This document shows positions 51,804 to 59,259 of a stretch of DNA of 64,000 nt, piece after piece (the first letter of the stretch is position 1; each line of letters starts with the position of its first letter). The notes under the pieces are model-generated. The model made no database searches. It was not told the origin of the DNA and saw only the letters and a list, made by a program, of their open reading frames with translations. Position numbers and translations under genes: made by a program. The DNA is from Capnocytophaga sputigena (GTDB lineage: Bacteria > Bacteroidota > Bacteroidia > Flavobacteriales > Flavobacteriaceae), in contig NZ_UAVP01000008.1 of assembly GCF_900446695.1 (NCBI RefSeq), forward strand, positions 62,001-126,000, given 5' to 3'.

Positions 51804-52230
51804 ATGAAGATTACAAAACTTACCCCAAATTTTGAAGTAACGGATGTGAAAAAATCGGTTGCTTATTATGAAAAAAACTTCGGGTTCAAATTGATTATGA
51901 CTGTTCCTGCAACTCAAGACGGAATTGAACAAAGTTTTACCGAAGGTAAAGAATATGTTTATGCTATGATGCAAAAAGATAATGTTGAAATTTTCTTTCA
52001 ACGTACCGATACATTTAAGGAAGATGTTGTTTTTGCAACAGGTTTGCCAATCGGAGCTTCCGTTTCTTTTTTATATGGATATTGAGGGAATAGACGAATT
52101 TCATCAACAAATGAAAGCGAAAAAGTTAGAAATAACCGAATTAAAAACAACTTGGTACGGAATGAAGGAGTTTTACCTAAAAGACATTAATGGATACATT
52201 CTCGGATTTGCCGAAAAAGCTGAACAATAA
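51804..52230 (+). pseudogene. VOC/glyoxalase-family protein, frameshifted
   Basis: The first frame from ATG 51804 gives a VOC half (ITKLTPNFEVTDVKKSVAYYEKNFGFKLIM...GASVSF) and stops at 52085. The second frame continues YMDIEGIDEFHQQMKAKK and ends DINGYILGFAEKAEQ at 52230. Removing one T from the T6 run at 52067-52072 joins them into a 141-residue VOC protein reading GASVSF-YMDIEGID. VOC proteins bind metal and often confer bleomycin- or fosfomycin-type resistance or act on methylglyoxal; no substrate is indicated here. It could be a phase-variable homopolymer, a true mutation or a sequencing error. Confidence 0.85.
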
Positions 52231-52583
52231 TGAATATTGAAGAATTGAGAAATTTTTGTTTATCATTAAAAGGCGCAGAAGAATCTATGCCTTTTGACGA
52301 TAAAACGCTTGTGTTTTCCGTAAAAGGGAAAATGTTTTGTGCCACCGACATAAATACTTATGAGTTTGTTAATTTAAAATGTGATCCTGATAAAGCTATT
52401 CAGTTACGAGAACAATATAACGAAGTAATTGAAGGATATTATATGAATAAGAAACATTGGAACAGTGTAAAAACCAAAGGGAAAATTACTGACAAACAGT
52501 TTCAAGAATGGATAAAAGATTCGTATGATTTAGTTGTATTAGCTCTTCCAAAGAAAATACAAAAAGAACTCAACGATGAATAA
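52230..52583 (+). CDS. MmcQ/YjbR-family protein
   Basis: 117 residues of the MmcQ/YjbR (DUF419) family: NIEELRNFCLSLKGAEESMPFDDKTLVFSVKGKMFC, NLKCDPDKAIQLREQY, and MNKKHWNSVKTKG. A small double-wing DNA-binding-like fold of unsettled function. Its ATG overlaps the VOC stop by one base (TAATG), so it was cotranslated with that gene. Confidence 0.9.
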   Translation: MNIEELRNFCLSLKGAEESMPFDDKTLVFSVKGKMFCATDINTYEFVNLKCDPDKAIQLREQYNEVIEGYYMNKKHWNSVKTKGKITDKQFQEWIKDSYDLVVLALPKKIQKELNDE

Positions 52584-52605
52584 AAACGCCATATAACAGG
52601 CGTTT
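52584..52605 (+). terminator. Small hairpin after the YjbR-like gene
   Basis: AAACGCC (52584-52590) pairs with GGCGTTT (52599-52605), 8-nt loop. A T5 run follows after 5 bases. Confidence 0.5.
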
Positions 52606-52672
52606 GGTTATTTTTGGACAACCCAACAGCCGAAGATGATTTCTGGGGATAAACATTCATCATTGAAAACTT

Positions 52673-52703
52673 AAAAATCTTGTCTTATGGCAAGATTTTT
52701 TTT
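52673..52703 (+). terminator. Intrinsic terminator before the DinB gene
   Basis: AAAAATCTTG (52673-52682) pairs with CAAGATTTTT (52691-52700), and the T run extends to 52703. A TACTTTTG -7 box for the next gene follows at 52716-52723 with CCCCC after it. Confidence 0.85.
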
Positions 52704-52750
52704 GTTTGAAGGCAGTACTTTTGCCCCCGATTTCTAAAAAACATTTAAAA

Positions 52751-53221
52751 ATGACAAAAACAAAACACTTTGATTTTCTTTTATCCATTCGCAAAAACCT
52801 ATTGACTTACTTAGATAATCTTACTCCTGAACAATTAGGTTATATCCCAACAGGTTTTTCTAATAATATCTTTTGGAATATAGCACATTGTATTGCTGTA
52901 CAGCAATTCTTATGTTATCAGCTCAGTGGAAATAAACTGCTAATCAGCACTGATTTTTTAGAGAAATACAATCGTGGTACCTTTCCTCAAAAGATTACAC
53001 CTTCAAAGGAAGAAATCTACCAAGTAAAGGAATTGTTACTCAGTACGGCAAATCAATTACAAGAAGATTATCAAGGAAGGCTATTCAATGAGTTCCCAAC
53101 GGTTAAGGTAGGTTTATTTTCTATTGATACTATAGAAGAAGCTATGTATGTAAACAATATGCACGAATCGAGACATTTGGGAACTGTAGTAGCTTTAAAC
53201 TATTTTAGCTCAAAAATTTAA
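52751..53221 (+). CDS. DinB-family protein
   Basis: 156 residues from the ATG at 52751, a four-helix DinB fold. The metal-binding histidines are visible in NIFWNIAHCIAVQQ (first His) and NNMHESRHLGTVVAL (two His). DinB-like proteins serve as thiol S-transferases or damage-inducible proteins; in Bacteroidota many small paralogs exist without known substrate. It has its own -7 box at 52716. Confidence 0.9.
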   Translation: MTKTKHFDFLLSIRKNLLTYLDNLTPEQLGYIPTGFSNNIFWNIAHCIAVQQFLCYQLSGNKLLISTDFLEKYNRGTFPQKITPSKEEIYQVKELLLSTANQLQEDYQGRLFNEFPTVKVGLFSIDTIEEAMYVNNMHESRHLGTVVALNYFSSKI

Positions 53222-53224
53222 TAT

Positions 53225-53581
53225 ATGGCTTATAGTATAACACTTGCAAATAGAGTCCGCGAATATTTAGCTAAAATTCCTCATATCACGGTGGAAGAAA
53301 AGGCGATGTTTGGCGGTTTGGCTTTCTTAGTGAATGACAAGATGTGCATCAACATAGGAGAGGATTGCCTAATGTGTAGGTTTGACCCTAAGCAGACAGA
53401 AGAAATTGCCGAAAGACAAGGCTTCTCGCCAGTAGTAATGAGAGGCAAAGAGCTCTCTGGCTATTGCTATGTAGACCCTACGGGGTACAACCAAAAAGAA
53501 GACTTTGATTTTTGGTTACAACTCTGTTTAGAGTTCAACAGCAAAGCAAAGAGTTCAAAGAAAAAGAATAAAAACAAGTAA
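53225..53581 (+). CDS. TfoX N-terminal domain protein
   Basis: 118 residues: RVREYLAKIPHITVEEKAMFGGLAFLVNDKMCI is the TfoX/Sxy N-terminal domain with its EKxMFGGLAF signature, followed by GKELSGYCYVDPTGY and a Lys/Ser-rich tail. There is no C-terminal TfoX domain, so a role in competence as in gamma-proteobacteria should not be assumed. It starts 3 bp after the DinB gene. Confidence 0.9.
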   Translation: MAYSITLANRVREYLAKIPHITVEEKAMFGGLAFLVNDKMCINIGEDCLMCRFDPKQTEEIAERQGFSPVVMRGKELSGYCYVDPTGYNQKEDFDFWLQLCLEFNSKAKSSKKKNKNK

Positions 53582-53594
53582 TTTTCAATAATAT

Positions 53595-54254
53595 ATGTTT
53601 GATTTCCTTACAGAACTTACAGAAAACAACAATAAAGAATGGTTTGACGCTCATAAAGCTCAATACGAATCGGCTAAATTGGAAGCCACTACACTTTTTA
53701 AGCATATTTATTCTATACTTACTGAGAATGACACTTTGTCTTCACTAAAAATATATCGCATTCATCGTGATTTGCGTTTTTCTAATGACAAAACACCTTA
53801 TAAAACACACTTTGGATGTTATATACAGCGCAAAGAACCCCACTATCTCGGCGGATATTATGTATGTGTTAGTCCCCAAGAGACTTTTATAGGAGGTGGT
53901 TTTTTTGAACCCAATAAAGATGAATTATTACGTATCCGTCAGGAGATATCATTTAACGCTGAGAAATTTAGGGCAGTAATGAAGAATGAGGGCATACAAA
54001 AAGAATTTGGCGGACAATTATGGGGAGAAGAACTCAAAACAGCCCCTAAAAGTTTTCAGAAAGACGATCCAATGATAGACTATCTGCGTAAAAAGCAATT
54101 CCTTCTCAAGCACGATTACTCTTTAGAAGAAGCTACATCAAATAACTTTGCTGAGAAAGCGATTCAAGGATTATTAGCTATGCGTCCTTTTTTTGACTTT
54201 ATGACCGAAGCTCTCACTACAAATCTCAATGGAGAACAGCAGTTTTACAGATAA
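53595..54254 (+). CDS. DUF2461-family protein
   Basis: 219 residues. The family features are clear: FLTELTENNNKEWFDAHKAQYE at the start, IYRIHRDLRFSNDKTPYKTHFGCYI (about 54-78) and GGYYVCVSPQETFIGGGFFEP. Function unknown; the protein is cytosolic and common in Bacteroidota and Actinobacteria. It is probably the last gene of the DinB-TfoX-DUF2461 unit, with a terminator behind it. Confidence 0.93.
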   Translation: MFDFLTELTENNNKEWFDAHKAQYESAKLEATTLFKHIYSILTENDTLSSLKIYRIHRDLRFSNDKTPYKTHFGCYIQRKEPHYLGGYYVCVSPQETFIGGGFFEPNKDELLRIRQEISFNAEKFRAVMKNEGIQKEFGGQLWGEELKTAPKSFQKDDPMIDYLRKKQFLLKHDYSLEEATSNNFAEKAIQGLLAMRPFFDFMTEALTTNLNGEQQFYR

Positions 54255-54300
54255 GTTTGGCATTGGTTGGATGTTTTTATGCTAACCTCTTAAAAACTAA

Positions 54301-54338
54301 AAAAATCCTCGTGCGGTGATACCTCACGGGGATTTTTT
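54301..54338 (+). terminator. GC-rich terminator, member of a repeated family
   Basis: AAAAATCCTCGTG (54301-54313) pairs with CACGGGGATTTTT (54325-54337), one G-U pair, 11-nt loop. It resembles the terminator at 59165-59203. Confidence 0.9.
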
Positions 54339-54347
54339 ATTAGCTAA

Positions 54348-54378
54348 CTTGCTAATTTACTAATTATTCTTACTTTTG
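54348..54378 (+). promoter_or_regulatory. Promoter of the outer-membrane protein gene
   Basis: CTTG (54348-54351), 19 bp (CTAATTTACTAATTATTCT), TACTTTTG (54371-54378), then CCCC. It belongs to the module described at 57755. Confidence 0.85.
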
Positions 54379-54405
54379 CCCCTTGAAAAAGAAAACCTTA
54401 AGACA

Positions 54406-55188
54406 ATGAGAAAATTACTTTATGTGTTATTAACACTATTATCTTCGGCTTCTGCCTACTCACAGATGCTTTTTTCGGAAAATCTCACGATGAAGATTGA
54501 TAGTACTAAAACCTTACAAGGAATGATTTTACCTGTCTTAAATTTTAAAACTGAAAAGGAAAACGTCCTTACTTTTATAAACACGGCTAATCTAAACCTA
54601 CTGATAAATCATAATAAGGTTATCAATATCATCAATAAATTTGAGTTTGCTACCTATGGCAATAAAGTGCTTGTAAGTGGGGGATATGTGCATGCTGAAT
54701 ACCGCTATTTGTTACGTCCTACTTTTGAGGTATATCCTTATATAGAAGCACAATGGGCAGAGAGTAGAGGAATGAAACATAAAGTTTCTACAGGGTTACA
54801 ATCGCGTTATCGCTTGCTCAATACCGATACTTCTCTGATGTTTGCTGCTATGTGTCTATTCTTTGAGTATGAAAAGTGGCAATATCCTGCTCCTGATAAT
54901 ATTGTAGCTACTTATGCTTATAGCCGTAGTATCAAAACCCATTTATCACTTAGCTACAGACTTCAATTAGCTGAAAAATGGGAACTTATTACCACTGTGA
55001 TTTATCAAACCAAACCTGATAGCACTTTCAAAAAACCACGCTATGGTGGGGCTATTGATCTAAAATACGACATTACTCCTACGGTAGGCATACGCGGTAT
55101 TTACCGACTTATTTATGACACCGCTCCTATTGTACCGGTGAGAAAAGACTACAACATAGTAGAAGTAGGGCTTAATATTTCATTTTAA
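54406..55188 (+). CDS. DUF481-like outer-membrane beta-barrel protein
   Basis: 260 residues from the ATG at 54406 (a TTG at 54376 lies in the promoter). The signal peptide is MRKLLYVLLTLLSSASAYSQ. The rest alternates amphipathic strands (HAEYRYLLRPTFEVYPYIEAQWAESRG, HKVSTGLQSRYRLL, LSLSYRLQLAEKWELITTVIYQTK) and ends VEVGLNISF with a terminal Phe, the outer-membrane barrel signature. About 12 strands. Substrate unknown. Confidence 0.85.
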   Translation: MRKLLYVLLTLLSSASAYSQMLFSENLTMKIDSTKTLQGMILPVLNFKTEKENVLTFINTANLNLLINHNKVINIINKFEFATYGNKVLVSGGYVHAEYRYLLRPTFEVYPYIEAQWAESRGMKHKVSTGLQSRYRLLNTDTSLMFAAMCLFFEYEKWQYPAPDNIVATYAYSRSIKTHLSLSYRLQLAEKWELITTVIYQTKPDSTFKKPRYGGAIDLKYDITPTVGIRGIYRLIYDTAPIVPVRKDYNIVEVGLNISF

Positions 55189-55213
55189 TTTCGCAATTAT
55201 TTTAAACAAACTT

Positions 55214-55651
55214 ATGAAACAGTACAAAATTAAAGATTTTACACAGCACACTGATGACCCTACTTCTTATGATGGTACGGTGGTTATCAATGGAAAAGAA
55301 TTAAGTGTGGATATCATCCTTGAAGATGAAGGCGAAACTGAAAAGATAGAACAGCAGATGAATACCTTTCTCAGTGAGATAAACACTCTATTGCTCAAAG
55401 CCAAAGAATGTATTGCTGAGAAATATTTAGACCTCTACAATAACAATTGGCGTTTTGGCGATGAGGATGATCCTGATAAACCTGAGCTTACTAAAAAGGA
55501 ATTTATAGAAGCCCTCAGTTTGCAGAGTCTGTTGTTTTACAGCGAAGACGTAGAAGTCTTCTTTGATGACAACGATATGTTCTTGGGGCACTCACTTATC
55601 GCCTCAGAGTTTGACGGTGAGAATTTCAATGATGCGCAAATGTTTGGTTAG
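55214..55651 (+). CDS. DUF2262/DUF6985-like putative immunity protein
   Basis: 145 residues, strongly acidic. LTKKEFIEALSLQSLLFYSEDVEVFFDDNDMFLGHSLIAS (about 95-130) matches the DUF2262-type ending (LT.EEF...L.l.si.....ieiyfdd.d.F.GHsI). Members are listed among immunity-associated proteins. It lies 15 bp before a SUKH gene. Confidence 0.65.
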   Translation: MKQYKIKDFTQHTDDPTSYDGTVVINGKELSVDIILEDEGETEKIEQQMNTFLSEINTLLLKAKECIAEKYLDLYNNNWRFGDEDDPDKPELTKKEFIEALSLQSLLFYSEDVEVFFDDNDMFLGHSLIASEFDGENFNDAQMFG

Positions 55652-55666
55652 AATAATTGATTGAAA

Positions 55667-56137
55667 ATGACCTTAGAAACGATCATTACCCATTACAGAA
55701 ATTGCTTGACCTCATCACCCGATGCCATACTTATAGGCGAAATCCCCGAAGGTGCTAAAAATATTTCCCCAGAGGTGTTACAACTCATAGCCCCTGCACA
55801 TTGTGCTTTTTTAAAACTTTGCAATGGTGGTTCTTTTGGCGATATCATTCTGTGGAGTACAGAGGAACTATTAGATAACCAATATCGCGTCCCCGCCAAT
55901 CAATCTTCGTGGTGCGAGATTGGGCAGCTGTTATATGAGCCTCTTTTCCTTGATAAAGATACCCAACACGTAATTTTCCCTGCCGATAGCTATGAAGGTA
56001 TTGAGGAGATTGATGTTGATTTTGATACTTTTGTAAAGGAATACATCTTTGGCAGTAAGTACAAGGAAAAAATTATAGGTTATGACAATGCCGATGATGA
56101 TTGGTCAGTATTTTTAAACAATTCTTCTATATGTTAA
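55667..56137 (+). CDS. SUKH (SMI1/KNR4) family protein
   Basis: 156 residues from the ATG at 55667. The SUKH pattern is short but clear: IPEGAKNISPEVLQLIAPAHCAFLKLCNGGSFGDIILWSTEELLDNQY with the NGGSFG turn, and a terminal helix FDTFVKEYIFG. A single-domain immunity protein type. Next to the DUF2262-like gene, so the pair may be one immunity cassette. Confidence 0.7.
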   Translation: MTLETIITHYRNCLTSSPDAILIGEIPEGAKNISPEVLQLIAPAHCAFLKLCNGGSFGDIILWSTEELLDNQYRVPANQSSWCEIGQLLYEPLFLDKDTQHVIFPADSYEGIEEIDVDFDTFVKEYIFGSKYKEKIIGYDNADDDWSVFLNNSSIC

Positions 56138-56179
56138 ACCGCTATGTAGTGGAGTTACAGGGCATAAAAACATCAAAAA

Positions 56180-56856
56180 ATGGATAAGGAAAAAGCAATT
56201 ATGGAGGTTTTATATTCTAAATATGGATCTATTTTAGAAAGTATGGTTATAAACCTAATAAAGCGAAAAACAAATACAGCATCAAAACAAAAAACAATCT
56301 ATCAGAGGTTAGTTTTCTTTTTTCTAAACGCAGTAATATCCTGCATCTTGTATATTCGTATACAGATTTGAAAGCAGGAAAATTACATATAGATATAGAA
56401 AATCAAATCCGTATGGAAGAAGGAGAAAATGCGCTTAAATTTCTGCGACCCACCTTTATCATCACCGATTGGAAAGATATCTTTACCTTGTATGGTTATG
56501 ACTATCGCGAAATGACAGGTTGGTTTTCTTCAATTGAAACTATTGAACATTTGGAGGAAAAAACAAAAAATACATTTCCACAAGCCTTAGAAATAATCAT
56601 TGATTTAGATGAGAAATTTAAAACATTGGATGGGATATTAGATGTTTTATGGAAAAAGAACAATATAAATGAATATATGGATGTTTATGATGCCATCAAT
56701 ATATTGGTAATAAACAAATTAAAAAGTGAAGAAAATCTATTAGAATCCTATCAAAATATCATTTCTTGCTCTCAATATAAAAGCCTTCCAGAGAACACCC
56801 TACAAGAAATTACAAAATATTTCAACACAATGAAAAAATCTAATTCCTTATACTAA
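56180..56856 (+). pseudogene. Unknown protein gene broken by a one-base loss
   Basis: From ATG 56180 the frame reads MDKEKAIMEVLYSKYGSILESM, then drifts into nonsense and stops at 56371. From 56245 another frame reads GYKPNKAKNKYSIKTKNNLS and is open through LHLVYSYTDLKAGKLHIDIE to TAA at 56854-56856. Restoring one G after ATG at 56243-56245 joins both into a 225-residue protein with normal composition. No family recognised. The 3' part alone could start only at a weak TTG (56368). Confidence 0.75.
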
Positions 56857-56917
56857 AAAGAAACATTTCACAGCTCCCCTACCCTTACAGCAATGAATTA
56901 AAAAATAAGTTTTTCGT

Positions 56918-57748
56918 ATGCAAATAAAGAATTTTCCTGTAAACTCTAAAAACTCTTATGTCGTTTTTGAAAATAATGACAAAATAGAAGAATTAGAACC
57001 TTTTATGAAGGAAAACAAGCTATCACGCATTATTTTCTCAGGATTTTTAGGGTATAACAAATCTGTTCTTCCCTTCAATGAGAACATAGATTTGATTGAA
57101 GAAATTTCCCTTCAATGTTCAAAAATAACTGATTTGACCCCTCTTTATCATTTAAGTAACATTAAAAAAATCAGTATAGAAGAAAATGCGGTTCTTGCCC
57201 ATCCGTTTGATATTAGAAAAATAGTTAGCCTCACTGATTTCTTTACCGATGACACGCTTAAAATAGACGGTTTTTTTGACCACCCTACACTGAAACAGTT
57301 ACACATAGAGCCTAAAAAAGCAAAAAAATTAGACATACATAACAAAAATAATATTTTAGAAAGTCTTAGCATTGCCAATAGTCATATACTAGATTTATCC
57401 GATTGTAAGAAATTTACCAACCTAAAAGGTTTATATATAGCTTATTTGCCTAAAATTGAAGATATTAATTTCATTTTAGGTATGCCTACACTCACAGATG
57501 TTGAAATATGTTCCTGCAAAAAAATTAACAACTTGATTGCTACACTTGCTCAAAAAAATAACTTAGAAAAACTAACTCTTTGGAATCAAGGCAATTTAGA
57601 CAGTATCATTCCATTATCAAAATTAGAACATCTAACCACCCTTAACATTTGGGAGCAAACCAAAATTATTGATGGAAAGATTTCATTTTTGGAAGAAATG
57701 CCAAATCTAAAAAAAATAGATATAAGAAAATATACACACTACCATTAA
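56918..57748 (+). CDS. Leucine-rich-repeat-like cytosolic protein
   Basis: 276 residues without signal peptide. Short LRR units of about 22-24 residues can be followed: IDLIEEISLQCSKITDLTPLYHL, LESLSIANSHILDLSDCKKF, LKGLYIAYLPKIEDINFIL, LTDVEICSCKKINNLI, LEKLTLWNQGNLDSIIPLSKL, LTTLNIWEQTKIIDGKISFL. This is the internalin-like consensus. Probably a protein-binding scaffold in the immunity-rich region. Confidence 0.75.
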   Translation: MQIKNFPVNSKNSYVVFENNDKIEELEPFMKENKLSRIIFSGFLGYNKSVLPFNENIDLIEEISLQCSKITDLTPLYHLSNIKKISIEENAVLAHPFDIRKIVSLTDFFTDDTLKIDGFFDHPTLKQLHIEPKKAKKLDIHNKNNILESLSIANSHILDLSDCKKFTNLKGLYIAYLPKIEDINFILGMPTLTDVEICSCKKINNLIATLAQKNNLEKLTLWNQGNLDSIIPLSKLEHLTTLNIWEQTKIIDGKISFLEEMPNLKKIDIRKYTHYH

Positions 57749-57754
57749 AGCTAA

Positions 57755-57785
57755 TTTGCTAATTAGCAAATTATTACTATCTTTG
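57755..57785 (+). promoter_or_regulatory. Promoter with perfect TTTGCTAATTAGCAAA palindrome
   Basis: TTTG (57755-57758), 19 bp (CTAATTAGCAAATTATTAC), TATCTTTG (57778-57785), then CCCC. The -33 element is the left arm of the 16-bp palindrome 57755-57770. Near copies occur at 5600, 15217, 54348 and 59207. Confidence 0.9.
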
Positions 57786-57824
57786 CCCCTAATATTTAAA
57801 CTAACATCATAAATACTTAACATT

Positions 57825-59141
57825 ATGAGTTTTTTGAAAAACCTACTTAATCTGCACCAAGGCGAAGAAAAAAAAGAAAAAGTAATAGAAGATATTCTTA
57901 GCAATATCTCTCTTCGCGGTGCCAATCTATGGATTTTGGCTTGTGCTATTGTTATTGCATCTATCGGACTAAACGTCAATTCTACGGCAGTCATTATCGG
58001 GGCGATGCTTATCTCTCCGCTTATGGGGCCTATTGTGGGGGCAGGCTTTGCATTAGCTACCTACGATTTTGACTTATTGAAAAAAACAGGACGCAGTTTG
58101 CTTATCGCTACGGTAGTGAGCCTTATAGTATCGTTTATCTACTTCTATATCAGTCCGTTTAAGGATGTGCAATCGGAGCTTTTAGCCCGTACCTCGCCTA
58201 CTATTTACGATGTGTTCATCGCTTTTGTGGGTGGGTTGGTAGGTGCTATCTCCCTCACCCGTCAAGACAAAGGAAATCCTATCCCAGGGGTGGCAATTGC
58301 TACTGCTTTGATGCCTCCACTTTGTACAGCAGGCTTTGGTTTGGCAACAGGCAATATTAGTTTTTTTTTAGGGGCTTTCTACCTCTATAGCATCAACTGT
58401 TTCTTCATTGGGATTGCTACTTTCCTCATCATCAAATACCTGAAATACACTCCTAAAAACACGGGTAATGAAGCGCTTAACAAGCGTTTGCGCGTTGTTA
58501 TCACCACATTGGTCATCCTCATTGTTACCCCCAGTTTGTATTTGGCATATAGTCTTTTGAAAGAGAAGGAATTCCACGAGAATGTAGCTCATTATATCAC
58601 TGCCGAGTTCGAAAACAACGGTTATACCATTATTTACAAGAAAATACACTACAATACGAACCCTAAAAGCATTGAATTGGCTTTTTTAGACAAGAAATTT
58701 ACCGATGAGGAAGTAAAAACACTACAAAGTAACCTCAAAAACTTCAAATTACATAATACCAAACTCATCATCAGACAAAAAGAATCGGAAATTGATAAAG
58801 AAATACTATCGGAAATCAACAAAAACAAGTCGTCGCTCTCTAGTAAAGATGTGATGATAAAGAACCTAACTGACGAGCTGGAAAAATACAAGCCTACTGA
58901 TGCTACTTTTGCTAAAGAAATGCAGGTATTATTCCCAAGCATAGACGATTTTTATTTTGGTAAGCTGAACCTCTTGTCTAATAAAGATTCTCTACAAACG
59001 GCTACTGTACTGCTCTACACCCTGAAAAAAGATACTATAAAGGGCAAAGAAGTGACTAAAGAAATAGATGCCGCGCGATTGCAACAATGGCTCGCTGAGA
59101 AGTTTGGCGATAAGAAAGTAATTTGCCGAGTAGCAGATTAA
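57825..59141 (+). CDS. DUF389 membrane protein
   Basis: 438 residues. The DUF389 (TIGR00341-like) membrane domain occupies about 30-225: LWILACAIVIASIGLNVNSTAVIIGAMLISPLMGPIVGAGFALATYD, then GGLVGAISLTRQDKGNPIPGVAIATALMPPLCTAGFGLATG, with six helices. A soluble, Lys-rich C-terminal domain of about 200 residues follows. Function unknown; conserved glycine/proline helices suggest a transporter or sensor. Confidence 0.92.
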   Translation: MSFLKNLLNLHQGEEKKEKVIEDILSNISLRGANLWILACAIVIASIGLNVNSTAVIIGAMLISPLMGPIVGAGFALATYDFDLLKKTGRSLLIATVVSLIVSFIYFYISPFKDVQSELLARTSPTIYDVFIAFVGGLVGAISLTRQDKGNPIPGVAIATALMPPLCTAGFGLATGNISFFLGAFYLYSINCFFIGIATFLIIKYLKYTPKNTGNEALNKRLRVVITTLVILIVTPSLYLAYSLLKEKEFHENVAHYITAEFENNGYTIIYKKIHYNTNPKSIELAFLDKKFTDEEVKTLQSNLKNFKLHNTKLIIRQKESEIDKEILSEINKNKSSLSSKDVMIKNLTDELEKYKPTDATFAKEMQVLFPSIDDFYFGKLNLLSNKDSLQTATVLLYTLKKDTIKGKEVTKEIDAARLQQWLAEKFGDKKVICRVAD

Positions 59142-59164
59142 GTCGTAGCACGACAAGCTGTAAT

Positions 59165-59204
59165 AAAACTCCCCGTGTAGTAAATAACTCCACGGGGAGT
59201 TTTT
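59165..59204 (+). terminator. Strong GC-rich terminator (repeat family)
   Basis: AAAACTCCCCGTG (59165-59177) pairs perfectly with CACGGGGAGTTTT (59191-59203), 13 bp, 13-nt loop. It is followed after 3 bp by the promoter at 59207. The preceding GTCGTAGCACGA also occurs at 62527. Confidence 0.93.
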
Positions 59205-59206
59205 AA

Positions 59207-59237
59207 TTTGCTAATTCACTAATTATTACTATCTTTG
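59207..59237 (+). promoter_or_regulatory. Promoter of the 520-residue gene
   Basis: TTTG (59207-59210), 19 bp (CTAATTCACTAATTATTAC), TATCTTTG (59230-59237), then CC. Confidence 0.9.
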
Positions 59238-59259
59238 CCAACAAAAACCTTAGGACGAT

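Noticed and set aside
53225-53581. TfoX-domain gene as a competence regulator
   Set aside because: Only the N-terminal domain is present; stand-alone TfoX-N proteins are widespread and not linked to competence.
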